NCBI RefSeq assembly: GCF_022829585.1
Contig: NZ_JAKSYC010000195.1
Coordinates: 1-57,950 of the forward strand
Direction: 5' to 3'
Source of the DNA: Methylobacterium sp. J-026
GTDB taxonomy: Bacteria > Pseudomonadota > Alphaproteobacteria > Rhizobiales > Beijerinckiaceae
DNA length: 57,950 nt
Below the pieces are notes generated by a model, which was not told the DNA's origin, ran no database searches, and saw only the letters and a program-made list of their open reading frames with translations. The position numbers and the translations under genes are program-made. This document shows positions 1-7,640 of this stretch, piece by piece. Positions within the stretch are counted from its first letter, which is position 1. Every line of letters begins with the position of its first letter.

Positions 1-658
1 GCCCGAACAGGCCGCCCTCGCCGGCATGGGGGTTCAGCGCGGCGATGGCGATCTTCGGGTTCGTGATACCCAGGCCCTTCAGGGCTTTGTCGGTGAGGTC
101 GATCACGAGGCGCAGGCGCTCCGGGGTCAGGCGCTTGGGCACGTCCTCCAGGGCGACGTGGGTGGTGACGTGGGAGACCCGCATGTTGCCGTGGGCCAGC
201 ATCATCACCGAGCCGCGCACGCCGGTCAGCTCCGCCAGCATCTCGGTGTGGCCGGCATAGTGGTAGCCGGCCTTGTTGAGCGCCTCCTTGTTGAGCGGTG
301 CCGTGACGATGCCGCCGATCCGGCCCGCCAGGGCGAGGCGCACCCCGGATTCGATCGCCTTGTAGGCGAAGCGACCGCCATCGGCCGAGAGCCGGCCGGG
401 CTCGATCGGGGCGCCCTCGGCGTCCGCCTGGAGGCAGCAGAGGGCCGGCCAGGCGCCGTCCTCGGTCACCTCCGGGATTGGCTCGGGCAGGAGGCCGAGC
501 GCCGCCTCGGCCCGGTGCAGGGCCGGATTGCTGCCGATCACGACAAGCCGCAGATCACCGGCAGCGATCCGGTCCTTCAGCCGGGCGGCGGCCTTGACGA
601 TGATCTCCGGGCCGATCCCGGCCGGATCGCCCATGGTGATCGCGAGGTGAGGGGTCAT
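1..658 (-). CDS. pdxA2: PdxA-family dehydrogenase (PdxA2 type, D-threonate 4-phosphate dehydrogenase), C-terminus cut by window edge
   Basis: The N-terminal 219 codons are present and the frame runs open to base 1. The start reads MTPHLAITMGDPAGIGPEII, the hallmark opening of the PdxA family, and the last visible residues read ALNPHAGEGGLFG, the conserved nucleotide/metal-binding loop. PdxA enzymes oxidise a 4-phospho-3-hydroxy acid and decarboxylate it. The gene starts inside the stop codon of the upstream DUF1537 kinase (ATGA overlap, 655-658), so the two are translationally coupled. That pairing is the published D-threonate/D-erythronate arrangement (DtnK phosphorylates, PdxA2 oxidises to dihydroxyacetone phosphate), so a catabolic role is preferred over vitamin B6 synthesis. 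The substrate is inferred from context only. Confidence 0.88.
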   Translation of the reverse strand, partial: MTPHLAITMGDPAGIGPEIIVKAAARLKDRIAAGDLRLVVIGSNPALHRAEAALGLLPEPIPEVTEDGAWPALCCLQADAEGAPIEPGRLSADGGRFAYKAIESGVRLALAGRIGGIVTAPLNKEALNKAGYHYAGHTEMLAELTGVRGSVMMLAHGNMRVSHVTTHVALEDVPKRLTPERLRLVIDLTDKALKGLGITNPKIAIAALNPHAGEGGLFG

Positions 659-1758
659 GGGTCGCTCCTGTCGGGCGTGAAGCCGTTCCGATGAAGTAGA
701 TCCCGCCAGACGCCCTCCGTTCCGAAGGCGCCGGATTTCGACACCACCGCAAGCCCGTCCCAGCGACCGCCCCGCAGGGTCGAGCGGGGCAGGCCCGGGG
801 CGATCTGGCCGGTGACGTCGAGGCGTTCGACCTGCAGGGCGAGGCAGAGCGCCTTCAGGGTCTCGCCGCCCGCCACCAGCAGCGTGCCGGGCTGCGGAAT
901 CCGGTCGACGAGACCCGCGAAGGCCCCGGCGATCCGCGCGGCGGCGGCCTCCCGGGCGGTGCCCTCCGGGAGCGCCAGGCTCGCCAGGGCGACGCCGTCC
1001 CGATCGAGGCGCGCGCTCACCGATCCGGCATGGTCGGTATCGTCCGGGGCCAGGACCAGCCGGTGGCGGCCGCAGGCTGCGAGCTGCGCCGCGGTCTCGG
1101 GCCGGTCGGAGCCGAACAGGCCGAGCACCGGCCCGACGAGGCGGTCGTCGCCCGGCGCCGCCGCGCCCCGCGCCAGCGCCGCCGCGAGGCCGCCGCTGCC
1201 GCACCACAGGACCGGGCCGCCGCGGCCGAGATCCGCGATCCGGGCGAGATCGGCGTCCGACGCCGCGTCGTAGACCGCCACGCCGGGCACGGGGCCCTCC
1301 GCCACCGTGGCCCGCCGCGCCGGCAGCCCGGCGGCCCGCAGCGCCGCGGCGATGTCGCCGGAGACCGGCCCCCAGCCCCCGTCGCCCCGGGCGTGCTGGC
1401 GCCCGTCCACCGTGCGGCGCCCCTGGTAGGGGAAGGCCGGCGCGACGATGCAGCGGTCCCAGGCGCCGATCCGCATCACCGCCGCGAGCTCCGCCGCCCA
1501 GGGGCCGCGCAGCAGGCTGTCGACCTTCTTGAAGGCGATGTCGGCCCCGCGGAGGCGGGGCGCCACGGCCCCGACGATCCGCTCGGCCGGCGCGGCCGCC
1601 CGTTCGCGGGTGCCGGAATCGATCGCCAGGCACCCGGACCCGGCATCGGTCAGGATCTCCGGCCACGCCACCGGGATCGGCCCGCACAGGCCGGTGAAGC
1701 CGGCCGCGGTGTCGAGGGTGCCGGTCAGGTCGTCGGCGATGAGGCGCAGGCGGATCAT
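655..1758 (-). CDS. dtnK: Four-carbon acid-sugar kinase family protein (DUF1537; D-threonate/3-oxo-tetronate kinase type)
   Basis: 367 aa. The N-terminus reads IADDLTGTLDTAAGF, the signature of the DUF1537 N-terminal domain, whose aspartates hold the sugar acid. The C-terminal nucleotide-binding half contains GTLLVAGGETLKAL near residue 285 and VVSKSGAFGTEG near residue 340, both typical. It is somewhat shorter than usual members (about 400-430 aa). It overlaps pdxA2 by 4 bp. The ATG at 1758 is the last of three ATGs spaced exactly 14 bp in a tandem repeat, each of the first two opening a five-codon frame that ends in an ATGA overlap with the next. By family knowledge it phosphorylates D-threonate or a related tetronate; the exact substrate cannot be read from sequence. 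Confidence 0.85.
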   Translation of the reverse strand: MIRLRLIADDLTGTLDTAAGFTGLCGPIPVAWPEILTDAGSGCLAIDSGTRERAAAPAERIVGAVAPRLRGADIAFKKVDSLLRGPWAAELAAVMRIGAWDRCIVAPAFPYQGRRTVDGRQHARGDGGWGPVSGDIAAALRAAGLPARRATVAEGPVPGVAVYDAASDADLARIADLGRGGPVLWCGSGGLAAALARGAAAPGDDRLVGPVLGLFGSDRPETAAQLAACGRHRLVLAPDDTDHAGSVSARLDRDGVALASLALPEGTAREAAAARIAGAFAGLVDRIPQPGTLLVAGGETLKALCLALQVERLDVTGQIAPGLPRSTLRGGRWDGLAVVSKSGAFGTEGVWRDLLHRNGFTPDRSDP

Positions 1759-1820
1759 GGCAGGCGGGTCATGGCAAGCGGGTCATGGCAAGCGGGTCTT
1801 GGCAGGCGGGTCTTGGCAGG
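1757..1820. repeat. 14-bp tandem repeat at the dtnK start
   Basis: About 4.6 copies of a 14-bp unit (plus-strand consensus ATGGCAGGCGGGTC with A/G and A/T variants) at 1757, 1771, 1785, 1799 and a partial copy at 1813. Read on the minus strand it places ATGs at 1786, 1772 and 1758. The first two each encode MTRLP and end in a TGA overlapping the next ATG. Because 14 is not a multiple of 3, gain or loss of one unit changes the chain of coupled mini-frames but not the dtnK frame itself. Confidence 0.85.
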
Positions 1821-2026
1821 GGCGAGGCGCTCACGGCGTTTGCCCGAGCCCGATGGCGGCGTGGTCGCCGCCAGCACCGGCGCGCCGCGCGCGAAGGCCT
1901 GCTCCGGCGCTCATCCCTGGCTTTCCCGCGATCGGCAACCACAGCGTGTTGTGACGGTGTCCGCCGGATACGCCCGTCCTGCGCGGCGGGTCAAGGAATG
2001 CCGCGGAGACGGCGCGGAGCGGTTCC

Positions 2027-2368
2027 TCACCGTGTCCGCGGGATGGCGGTGATGAGACGCCACGCAACGCCGTCGGAGAGCGGCCACACCGTTCGCACGG
2101 TCGGGCTGCGCCCGTCGGGGGCGACGATCGGGCCCTCGTAGATCAGGCGTCTTCGTCCCGCGACGTCCGTTTCCTGAATCCGCAGGCCGGTCGCGGTCCG
2201 CTGGGCCAGCAGCGCCTCCGCCAACTGCATGGGTCAGGACGGATCGAAGCCGAAGGTCAGGAAATACCGTGCTTTTGGACCGTCTTTCGGATGGTTCACG
2301 TTCAGCAGGTAATGGACGATCTTGTCTTCGGGAACCTCGAAAAGCGGTTCCCGATCCCGGTCGATCAA
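2027..2368 (-). pseudogene. DUF6883-like protein with in-frame UGA
   Basis: Reading from a TTG at 2368 that overlaps the stop of the upstream DUF4926 gene, the frame gives VPEDKIVHYLLNVNHPKDG, then GPKARYFLTFGFDPS, then TGA (2236-2234), then in the same frame P-MQLAEALLAQ and EGPIVAPDGRSPTVRTVW to a stop at 2027. The whole 113-codon frame matches the layout of the DUF6883 family (K-A-R-F-F-L-x-G-F, then L-A-E-A-L, then a G-P-DGR strand), so one nonsense codon (one base from CGA or GGA) interrupts it. An ATG lies 3 nt after the stop, so the 67-aa C-terminal part could be made by reinitiation. Family assignment is from memory of the motif pattern; function is unknown. Confidence 0.65.
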
Positions 2369-2835
2369 GGCACCGAGCGCCCGATCCGCGCGATGCACGC
2401 CGCTTCCACCGTCGCCAGAGCGCCCATCGGTTCCGGAAACTCGACCTCGAACGCGTCACCCAAACCCCAGACGGCGACCACCGTCCCCTCGCGACCGGCG
2501 GGGATCGTGTCCCCATCGAGGGTCACGACGTCCGAAAGCAGGCGCACGTCGTCGAGCTCCCGGATGGCGCAGCCGGGCTGGTCCTTCCTCAACAGATACA
2601 CGGCTTCGACCGACATGCCCGCATTCTGCCGCGCCTTCGACCGGGCCGCAAGGCATCCCCGGGGCCTCTCGCGGCCGGTGAGATCGTACTCGCTGGGCGG
2701 GCGCGCCTGCGCCGCGTCGGTCCCGTCGGCGATTCCCGTGCGGGCCGCGTGGTAGATGCTGTCGGCCGAGGCGCTGACGGGGGCCTCCGCCGGACCGGCA
2801 GGCGCCTCGGCCGGGCCGGAAAGGGCTGACGACAT
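2365..2835 (-). CDS. DUF4926-like small protein
   Basis: The C-terminal ~65 residues ([17 protein letters not shown], then [11 protein letters not shown], then [10 protein letters not shown]) follow the DUF4926 pattern: a small beta-barrel-like domain with GTVV and VEF strands. The start at 2835 is chosen because GAAGG precedes it by about 9 nt. The 73 residues before an alternative ATG at 2616 are Ala/Pro-rich and look disordered, so the shorter 83-aa form is also possible. Its stop overlaps the TTG start of the DUF6883-like frame. DUF4926 and DUF6883 genes often sit side by side in bacteria; the pair has no established function. Confidence 0.55.
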   Translation of the reverse strand: MSSALSGPAEAPAGPAEAPVSASADSIYHAARTGIADGTDAAQARPPSEYDLTGRERPRGCLAARSKARQNAGMSVEAVYLLRKDQPGCAIRELDDVRLLSDVVTLDGDTIPAGREGTVVAVWGLGDAFEVEFPEPMGALATVEAACIARIGRSVP

Positions 2836-3007
2836 CCGGTACCGCCTTCGCGCGCAACGACGGCCAAGTCGGCGATGGGGCAGCCGGGTTGTCGACACGT
2901 CGGCGGTTCACCCCTGTGTTGCACGCACTTATCGAAAGGTTGTAGCTGGCGCCGGGGGGATGTGCGGGTGCCGGCCTCGGGACAGGGGCCGCACCGGAGG
3001 GCGGCCC

Positions 3008-4018
3008 ATGCAGATTCCGATCAAGCGCGCGCTGGAGCGCGTCCCCGGCGGCCTGATGGTGGTGCCGCTCTTCCTCGGGGCGATCCTCCACACGCTGTTC
3101 CCGAACACCGCGACCTTCTTCGGCTCGTTCACCGGGGCGCTGTTCAACGGCGCGCTGCCGATCCTGGCCGTGTTCTTCGTCTGCATGGGCGCGGGCATCG
3201 ACTTCCGCGCCACCCCGGCGATCGCCCGCAAGGGCGGCGTCCTGCTGGCCACCAAGGTCGGCGTCGCGGCGATCCTGGGCGTGGTCTTCGGCCAAGTCCT
3301 GGGCGAGGCGCCCATCGTGGGCGGGGCCTTCGCGGGGCTCTCGACCCTGGCGATCGTCGCCGCCATGAACGACACCAATGGCGGGCTGTACCTCGCCCTG
3401 ATGGGCCAGTTCGGCCGCCCGAAGGACGCGGGCGCCTACGCGATCATGAGCCTCGAATCCGGCCCGTTCCTGACCATGGTGACCCTCGGGCTCGCGGGCC
3501 TCTCCGCCTTCCCGTGGCCGACGCTGGTGGGCAGCATCCTGCCGCTGGTGGTCGGCATGGTGCTGGGCAACTTCGACCGCGACATGCGCGCCTTCCTATC
3601 GGGGGCCGCCCCGGTGATGATCCCGTTCTTCGCCTTCGCGCTCGGGTTCGGGCTGGACCTCGGCAAGATCTGGCAGGCGGGCCTGCTCGGGATCGGCCTC
3701 GGCGCGGCGGTGGTCGCGGTCACGGGTGCGGTCCTGTTCGTCGCCGACCGGCTCACCGGGGGCAACGGGGTCGCCGGGGTGGCGGCCGCCTCCACGGCCG
3801 GCAACGCCGCCGCGGTGCCGGCGATCATCGCGGCCGCCAACCCCGCCTACGCGGAGGCCGCCGGCCCCGCCACCGTGCTGGTGGCGGCGAGCGTCGTCGT
3901 CTCGGCGCTGCTGGTGCCGCTGCTGACCGCCTTCGTGGCCGCCCGGGTCGGGCCGGAGGCGGAGCCGACCGAGCCCCGGCGCGCGCCCGTCCCGCGGCCC
4001 GCGACGCCCGGGCCCTGA
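3008..4018 (+). CDS. kdgT: 2-keto-3-deoxygluconate permease (KdgT family)
   Basis: 336 aa, about ten hydrophobic helices throughout. The start is set by GGAGG at 2996-3000, seven bases before the ATG. The sequence shows the KdgT pattern: [20 protein letters not shown] at the N-terminus, CMGAGIDFR near residue 60, [18 protein letters not shown] near residue 120 and [20 protein letters not shown] near residue 260. KdgT proteins import 2-keto-3-deoxy sugar acids with protons. Here the gene lies 1.2 kb from the divergent dtnK-pdxA2 pair, so it may carry the tetronate those enzymes use; this is inference. The C-terminal 20 residues are Pro/Arg-rich and outside the membrane domain. Confidence 0.88.
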   Translation: MQIPIKRALERVPGGLMVVPLFLGAILHTLFPNTATFFGSFTGALFNGALPILAVFFVCMGAGIDFRATPAIARKGGVLLATKVGVAAILGVVFGQVLGEAPIVGGAFAGLSTLAIVAAMNDTNGGLYLALMGQFGRPKDAGAYAIMSLESGPFLTMVTLGLAGLSAFPWPTLVGSILPLVVGMVLGNFDRDMRAFLSGAAPVMIPFFAFALGFGLDLGKIWQAGLLGIGLGAAVVAVTGAVLFVADRLTGGNGVAGVAAASTAGNAAAVPAIIAAANPAYAEAAGPATVLVAASVVVSALLVPLLTAFVAARVGPEAEPTEPRRAPVPRPATPGP

Positions 4019-4137
4019 TCCGTCCACAGGCCCGCATCGACCCGGGCCCGGCTCGGCAACCGAAGGCGGTGACGCTCGGTTGTCTCAGCAGATGGCCCGG
4101 CACCGCCGCGGCGCAGGCACAGATCAGGACGCGCAGC

Positions 4138-4308
4138 ATGTCCACCGAACCCAGAGGCAAGACGCATATCGACATCTACGACCGCGCCATGCGCGAGGCC
4201 TGGGCCCAGCGCTTCGGCGTGAGCGAGGAGCGCCTGCGCAAGGCCGTCACGATGGTGGGGAGCCGGATCACCAGCGTGGCCGCCTATCTCGACAAGCCGG
4301 CCATGTGA
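4138..4308 (+). CDS. DUF3606 small protein
   Basis: 56 aa. The core AWAQRFGVSEERLRKAV followed by VGSRITSVAAYLD is the DUF3606 pattern: a short helix-turn-helix-like fold in which a GVS/T-x-x-x-L segment precedes an AV-x-x-VG segment. Such proteins are common in Methylobacterium and rhizobia, usually near stress genes; no biochemical role is established. It lies 119 bp after kdgT and 19 bp before the DUF2934 gene, so the two small genes may share a transcript. The ATG gives the only sensible start; no strong ribosome binding site is visible. Confidence 0.75.
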   Translation: MSTEPRGKTHIDIYDRAMREAWAQRFGVSEERLRKAVTMVGSRITSVAAYLDKPAM

Positions 4309-4327
4309 GGAGGCCGGCGGCGTCGCC

Positions 4328-4603
4328 GTGACGTCCGACGTTCATCCGCCTCCGGGGCCCTCGGCTCCGGAGCACCCGCCTCACGCCTCGGGTTCATCGT
4401 CCGTGTCCGACGACAAGACCGCGTCTCCCCCGGCCCCGGCGCCGGACACCATCCCCTTCGAGCAGATCCGCGAGCGCGCCTACGAATTGTGGGAGCGCAA
4501 CCACCGGCCGGAGGGATTCGAGATCGAGTTCTGGCTCCTGGCCGAGCGGGAACTGCGCAAGGAGCGCGCGCGGCGCGCCGCCGCGAACGGGCCGGGGGCT
4601 TAG
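4328..4603 (+). CDS. DUF2934 small protein
   Basis: 91 aa if it starts at the GTG at 4328; a GAGGAGG block at 4307-4313 lies about 14 nt upstream, a long spacing. A shorter version from a GTG at about 4403 is possible. The first 45 residues are Pro/Ser-rich and look disordered. The C-terminal half carries the DUF2934 motif: IRERAYELWERNHRPEG followed by EFWLLAERELRKE. These proteins are small, helical, abundant in alphaproteobacteria and of unknown role. Confidence 0.75.
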   Translation: MTSDVHPPPGPSAPEHPPHASGSSSVSDDKTASPPAPAPDTIPFEQIRERAYELWERNHRPEGFEIEFWLLAERELRKERARRAAANGPGA

Positions 4604-4800
4604 GGCTACGCCGTATCGCGGGGCCAGCCCGAGCCCTTGTTCCGGGCGGTTGCACGTCCCGCGATGCCGTGACCCGTGACCTGCGATGCGACCCCCCCTC
4701 GATCTGCTTCCTTGCGCCGCGCCGATCCTGGCGTGTCCCTTGCCTCCCGGAGCCCCATGAGCGATCGTCGGCGCGGCCGGCGGCGTGACGGGAGCCCGCC

Positions 4801-5316
4801 GTGGAGACACCTGCTCTGACACGCCGCCACTTCGCCGGCCTTGGCCTCGGAGGGGCCGCGGCCGCCGCGTCCGGCGGCGCGCTGGCCCAGGCCGGCCCGG
4901 CGCCCGCGTCCCCGGGCCAGCCCGGCCCGCTCGCCGCCGCGCCGGTCTCGCAGGCGGGTCTCGGCCCGCGCCTGACGCTGCACGCCATCGACAATTTCCA
5001 CGGGACGCCGGCCGCCGGCATGGTCTGCGATCTCGCCTGGCGGGAGGGCGACACCCTCACGCCGATCAAGACCGTGGTCACGGGCGCTAACGGCCGGCCG
5101 GCGGAGCCGCTCCTCGCCGATGCCGCGCTGCGGGTCGGCCAGTACGAGCTGCTGATGCATGTCGCGGCCTATTTCGCCGCCCGCGGCGTGAGCCTGCCGA
5201 GCCCGAACTTCCTCGACCGCGTGCCGATCCGCTTCCGGATCCGCGACGCGGGCCAGCGCCACCATCTGCCGGTGCTGTTCACGCCCTGGGGCTATTCCTA
5301 CTATCGCGGCAGCTGA
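4801..5316 (+). CDS. uraH: Tat-exported 5-hydroxyisourate hydrolase (transthyretin-like)
   Basis: 171 aa from a GTG preceded by GGGAG seven bases upstream. Residues 1-35 form a twin-arginine signal (TRRHFAGLGLGGAAAAASG, then an ALAQA cleavage site). The rest is a hydroxyisourate hydrolase domain: LHAIDNFHGTPAAGM (catalytic His region), TGANGRPAEP (catalytic Arg region), HHLPVLF (second His) and the C-terminal YRGS tetrapeptide. All four signature regions are retained, so an active periplasmic enzyme is plausible. The enzyme converts 5-hydroxyisourate to OHCU in urate breakdown. It directly precedes a cytosolic paralogue and uraD, 32 nt apart from the former. Confidence 0.85.
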   Translation: METPALTRRHFAGLGLGGAAAAASGGALAQAGPAPASPGQPGPLAAAPVSQAGLGPRLTLHAIDNFHGTPAAGMVCDLAWREGDTLTPIKTVVTGANGRPAEPLLADAALRVGQYELLMHVAAYFAARGVSLPSPNFLDRVPIRFRIRDAGQRHHLPVLFTPWGYSYYRGS

Positions 5317-5348
5317 CCTCGATCCCCCGACCGTCAGGACATCGACTT

Positions 5349-5702
5349 ATGGCCGGCATCTCGACCCACGTCCTCGACACCGATCGCGGCCGCCCCGCCG
5401 CGGGGATCCGCATCGATTTCTCCGTCCTGGAGGGCGAGACGTGGCGGCTCGTGAAGAGCGTCGTGACGAACGCGGACGGCCGCACCGACCAGCCGATCCT
5501 GGCGCCCGAGGAGGCCCGGGTCGGCCAGTATCAGCTGGCCTTCCACGTCGAGGATTATTTCCGGCGCCGGCCCGGCACCGCGCAGGCCGACATCTTCATC
5601 GACGACCCCGTGGTGCGCTTCGCGATCTTCGACCCGGCCCAGCATTACCACGTGCCGATGCTGTGCGCGCCCGGGAGCTTCACCACCTATCGCGGCAGCT
5701 GA
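5349..5702 (+). CDS. uraH: 5-hydroxyisourate hydrolase, cytosolic
   Basis: 117 aa, the normal family length. Catalytic signatures are complete: ISTHVLDTDRGRPA at the N-terminus, VTNADGRTDQP near residue 40, YHVPMLCAPGSFTTYRGS at the C-terminus. AGGAC lies about nine bases before the ATG. It has no signal peptide, unlike the preceding gene, and is followed after four bases by uraD. It should hydrolyse 5-hydroxyisourate to OHCU in the cytoplasm. No uricase gene is visible in the window, so the source of the substrate lies elsewhere. Confidence 0.93.
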   Translation: MAGISTHVLDTDRGRPAAGIRIDFSVLEGETWRLVKSVVTNADGRTDQPILAPEEARVGQYQLAFHVEDYFRRRPGTAQADIFIDDPVVRFAIFDPAQHYHVPMLCAPGSFTTYRGS

Positions 5703-5706
5703 GGCC

Positions 5707-6216
5707 GTGACCGACCTCGCCGCCGTCAACCGGATGGATGCGGGCGCCTTCGAGGCCCGCCTCGGGGGCGTGTTCGAGCACGCGGCCTGGGTGGCGCGGG
5801 ACGCCTGGGCCGCGCGGCCCTTCGCCAGCGTCGCCGACCTGCACGCGGCCATGATGCGGGCGGTGCGGTCCGCCCCCGCGGCGGCGCAGCTCGCCTTCCT
5901 CAACGGCCATCCGGAACTCGCCGGCCCGGAGGCGCGGGCACGCAGCCTGACGGACGACTCGGCGCGCGAGCAGGACGGCGCCGGCCTCGCCCGGATGAGC
6001 GAGGCCGAGGCGGCGGCCTTCGACCGCCTGAACGCCGCCTATCGCGCCCGGTTCGGCATCCCGTTCATCATCGCGGTGCGCGGGCGCGGACGGGCCGAGA
6101 TCCTGGCCGCGTTCGAGGCCCGCCTCGGCCGGGATCGGGCGGCCGAGATGGAGACCGCCCTGGAGGAGGTCGCGCAGATCACCCGCCTGCGGCTCGATCG
6201 CCTGATCGACGGCTGA
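5707..6216 (+). CDS. uraD: 2-oxo-4-hydroxy-4-carboxy-5-ureidoimidazoline (OHCU) decarboxylase
   Basis: 169 aa, usual length. Starts with a GTG four bases after the uraH stop, so the two are likely coupled. The family signatures are present: FLNGHPELAG near residue 60 (catalytic His), SAREQDGAGL near residue 85 (catalytic Glu and Gln), and FGIPFIIAVRG near residue 117. The enzyme gives S-allantoin, the last step of the urate-to-allantoin route. It converges on a chemoreceptor gene with only 9 bp between the stops. Confidence 0.93.
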   Translation: MTDLAAVNRMDAGAFEARLGGVFEHAAWVARDAWAARPFASVADLHAAMMRAVRSAPAAAQLAFLNGHPELAGPEARARSLTDDSAREQDGAGLARMSEAEAAAFDRLNAAYRARFGIPFIIAVRGRGRAEILAAFEARLGRDRAAEMETALEEVAQITRLRLDRLIDG

Positions 6217-6225
6217 GCTGCCGCG

Positions 6226-7479
6226 TCAGGCCGCGGCGACCGCTTTCCCCACGTCCTTGATGGCCGCCTCGAAGGCGATGAAGGCCGCGGTCGCCTCGTC
6301 CCAGGCCTGGGCGCGCACGTGGCGGAGCATCGCCGCGGCCTGCTCCCGGGCCTGCGCCAGGGGCACCTCCACGGCGGCCGGCCGGGCCGGATCGGCGGGA
6401 ACGGCCGCCGGCGGCGTGTCCGCCGGGCGCATCCCCACCAGGGTCGCCGCGATGGCGCGGCGCCACAGGGCGCAGTCGGCCGGGAGGCGGATCACGCGCG
6501 CCTCCGTCCCTTGCTCCGCCCCTTGCCGGGTCTGCTGGTCGAGCAGGGTGCGGCCGAGATCCTCGATCTGCTCGAGCTGGCCGAGGGCGTCGCCGATCTC
6601 CCGGCGCGCCTTGTCGGTGCCCTCCGCGATCTGGCCGACGGTGCGGGCGATGTCGCCGGTGGCCTGGATCTGCTGGTTCAGGATCTCGGCGGCCTCGCGC
6701 ATCTGCGCCGCGACGTTGGCGACGGCGCCGCTCTCGGCCTCGACGCGGGCATTGGCCCGCATCATGGCGCCGGACCCGGCCTCGACCGCGTTGCGGCTGC
6801 GGGTGACCGCGGCCTGCATCGCCGCCATCTCCTCGCGCAGGCCGGCCACGCGGGCGCGGATCTCGTCGGTCGCGCGGGCCGTCTGCGCCGACAGCGTCTT
6901 CACCTCGGCGGCGACCACGGCAAAGCCCCGCCCGGCCTCGCCCGCCCGGGCCGCCTCGATCGTGGCGTTCAGCGCCAGCAGGTTGGTCTGGGCCGAGATC
7001 GCCGCGATGGTGCCGGCCATCTCCTCGATCCGCAGGGCCGCGGTCGAGAAGCTGTCGAGCCGGCTGCCGATCTCCTCGGTGCCTTCCTCGATGCCGCGCA
7101 TCCCCTCGGTGGCGCGCTGCAGGTCGCCGACGCAGGTGGCGATGCCGGCGCGGGCCGTCTCGGCGGTCTCGGCGGCCGAGGTGGAGCGGGCGGCGATCTC
7201 CCCCGTGGTGGCGGCGAGTTCCTCACTCGCGGCCGCGATCAGCCGCGTCTGCTCGGCGGTGCCGGTGGCATCGTTGGTCATCCAGCCGATCGAGGTCCCG
7301 GCATCCGAGGCCGCGGCCGACATCCGCGCCAGGAGGGCCTGCCAGTCCCGACTCACGGAAAACTCCGGTTCCGGGCGCGGATCCGGCGCGGCCGGCGCCG
7401 CGGCAACGATCACCGCCGGGCCGGCCTCCGCTACGGCAGGAAGCCCCGCACCTCGGCGTTTGAGGCGCAAATTGAACAT
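6226..7479 (-). CDS. Soluble methyl-accepting chemotaxis protein
   Basis: 417 aa with no membrane segment. Residues 1-45 are Ala/Pro-rich, residues 60-300 are a coiled-coil signalling domain with the hairpin tip [20 protein letters not shown] near residue 165 and [16 protein letters not shown] after it. The C-terminal ~100 residues contain [15 protein letters not shown] and a four-helix-like Ala-rich tail, reminiscent of a CZB-type sensor domain but without a clear zinc-binding set, so that is tentative. It would signal to the CheA/CheW array from the cytoplasm. It lies in the same direction as rne, 161 bp after it, with a hairpin between. Confidence 0.88.
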   Translation of the reverse strand: MFNLRLKRRGAGLPAVAEAGPAVIVAAAPAAPDPRPEPEFSVSRDWQALLARMSAAASDAGTSIGWMTNDATGTAEQTRLIAAASEELAATTGEIAARSTSAAETAETARAGIATCVGDLQRATEGMRGIEEGTEEIGSRLDSFSTAALRIEEMAGTIAAISAQTNLLALNATIEAARAGEAGRGFAVVAAEVKTLSAQTARATDEIRARVAGLREEMAAMQAAVTRSRNAVEAGSGAMMRANARVEAESGAVANVAAQMREAAEILNQQIQATGDIARTVGQIAEGTDKARREIGDALGQLEQIEDLGRTLLDQQTRQGAEQGTEARVIRLPADCALWRRAIAATLVGMRPADTPPAAVPADPARPAAVEVPLAQAREQAAAMLRHVRAQAWDEATAAFIAFEAAIKDVGKAVAAA

Positions 7480-7601
7480 GAAACGCGCTCCGGCAATCGA
7501 ATCGGTGCGCAGAATGGCATCAAAACTTCAAATTGGCCTTAAGATTATCGGGTCGGCTGGCGCTGCGGCGCGCATGTCCGGCGCCGAAGACGGCCCGGTG
7601 C

Positions 7602-7635
7602 CGCGCCCCCGGACCGAAACCGATCCGGGGGCGCG
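7602..7635 (-). terminator. Perfect 12-bp hairpin after rne
   Basis: CGCGCCCCCGGA pairs perfectly with TCCGGGGGCGCG across a 10-nt loop, six bases beyond the rne stop codon. No run of U follows on the minus strand, so it may be a 3'-end stabilising hairpin rather than a true intrinsic terminator. Confidence 0.6.
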
Positions 7636-7640
7636 GGTGC

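Noticed and set aside
1..658. PdxA as vitamin B6 biosynthesis enzyme
   Set aside because: It overlaps a DUF1537 kinase and lies near a sugar-acid permease, which is the catabolic PdxA2 arrangement, not the pdxA-ksgA arrangement.
2234..2236. UGA read as selenocysteine
   Set aside because: No SECIS-like hairpin was evident after it and the family has no Cys at this place; a nonsense mutation is simpler.
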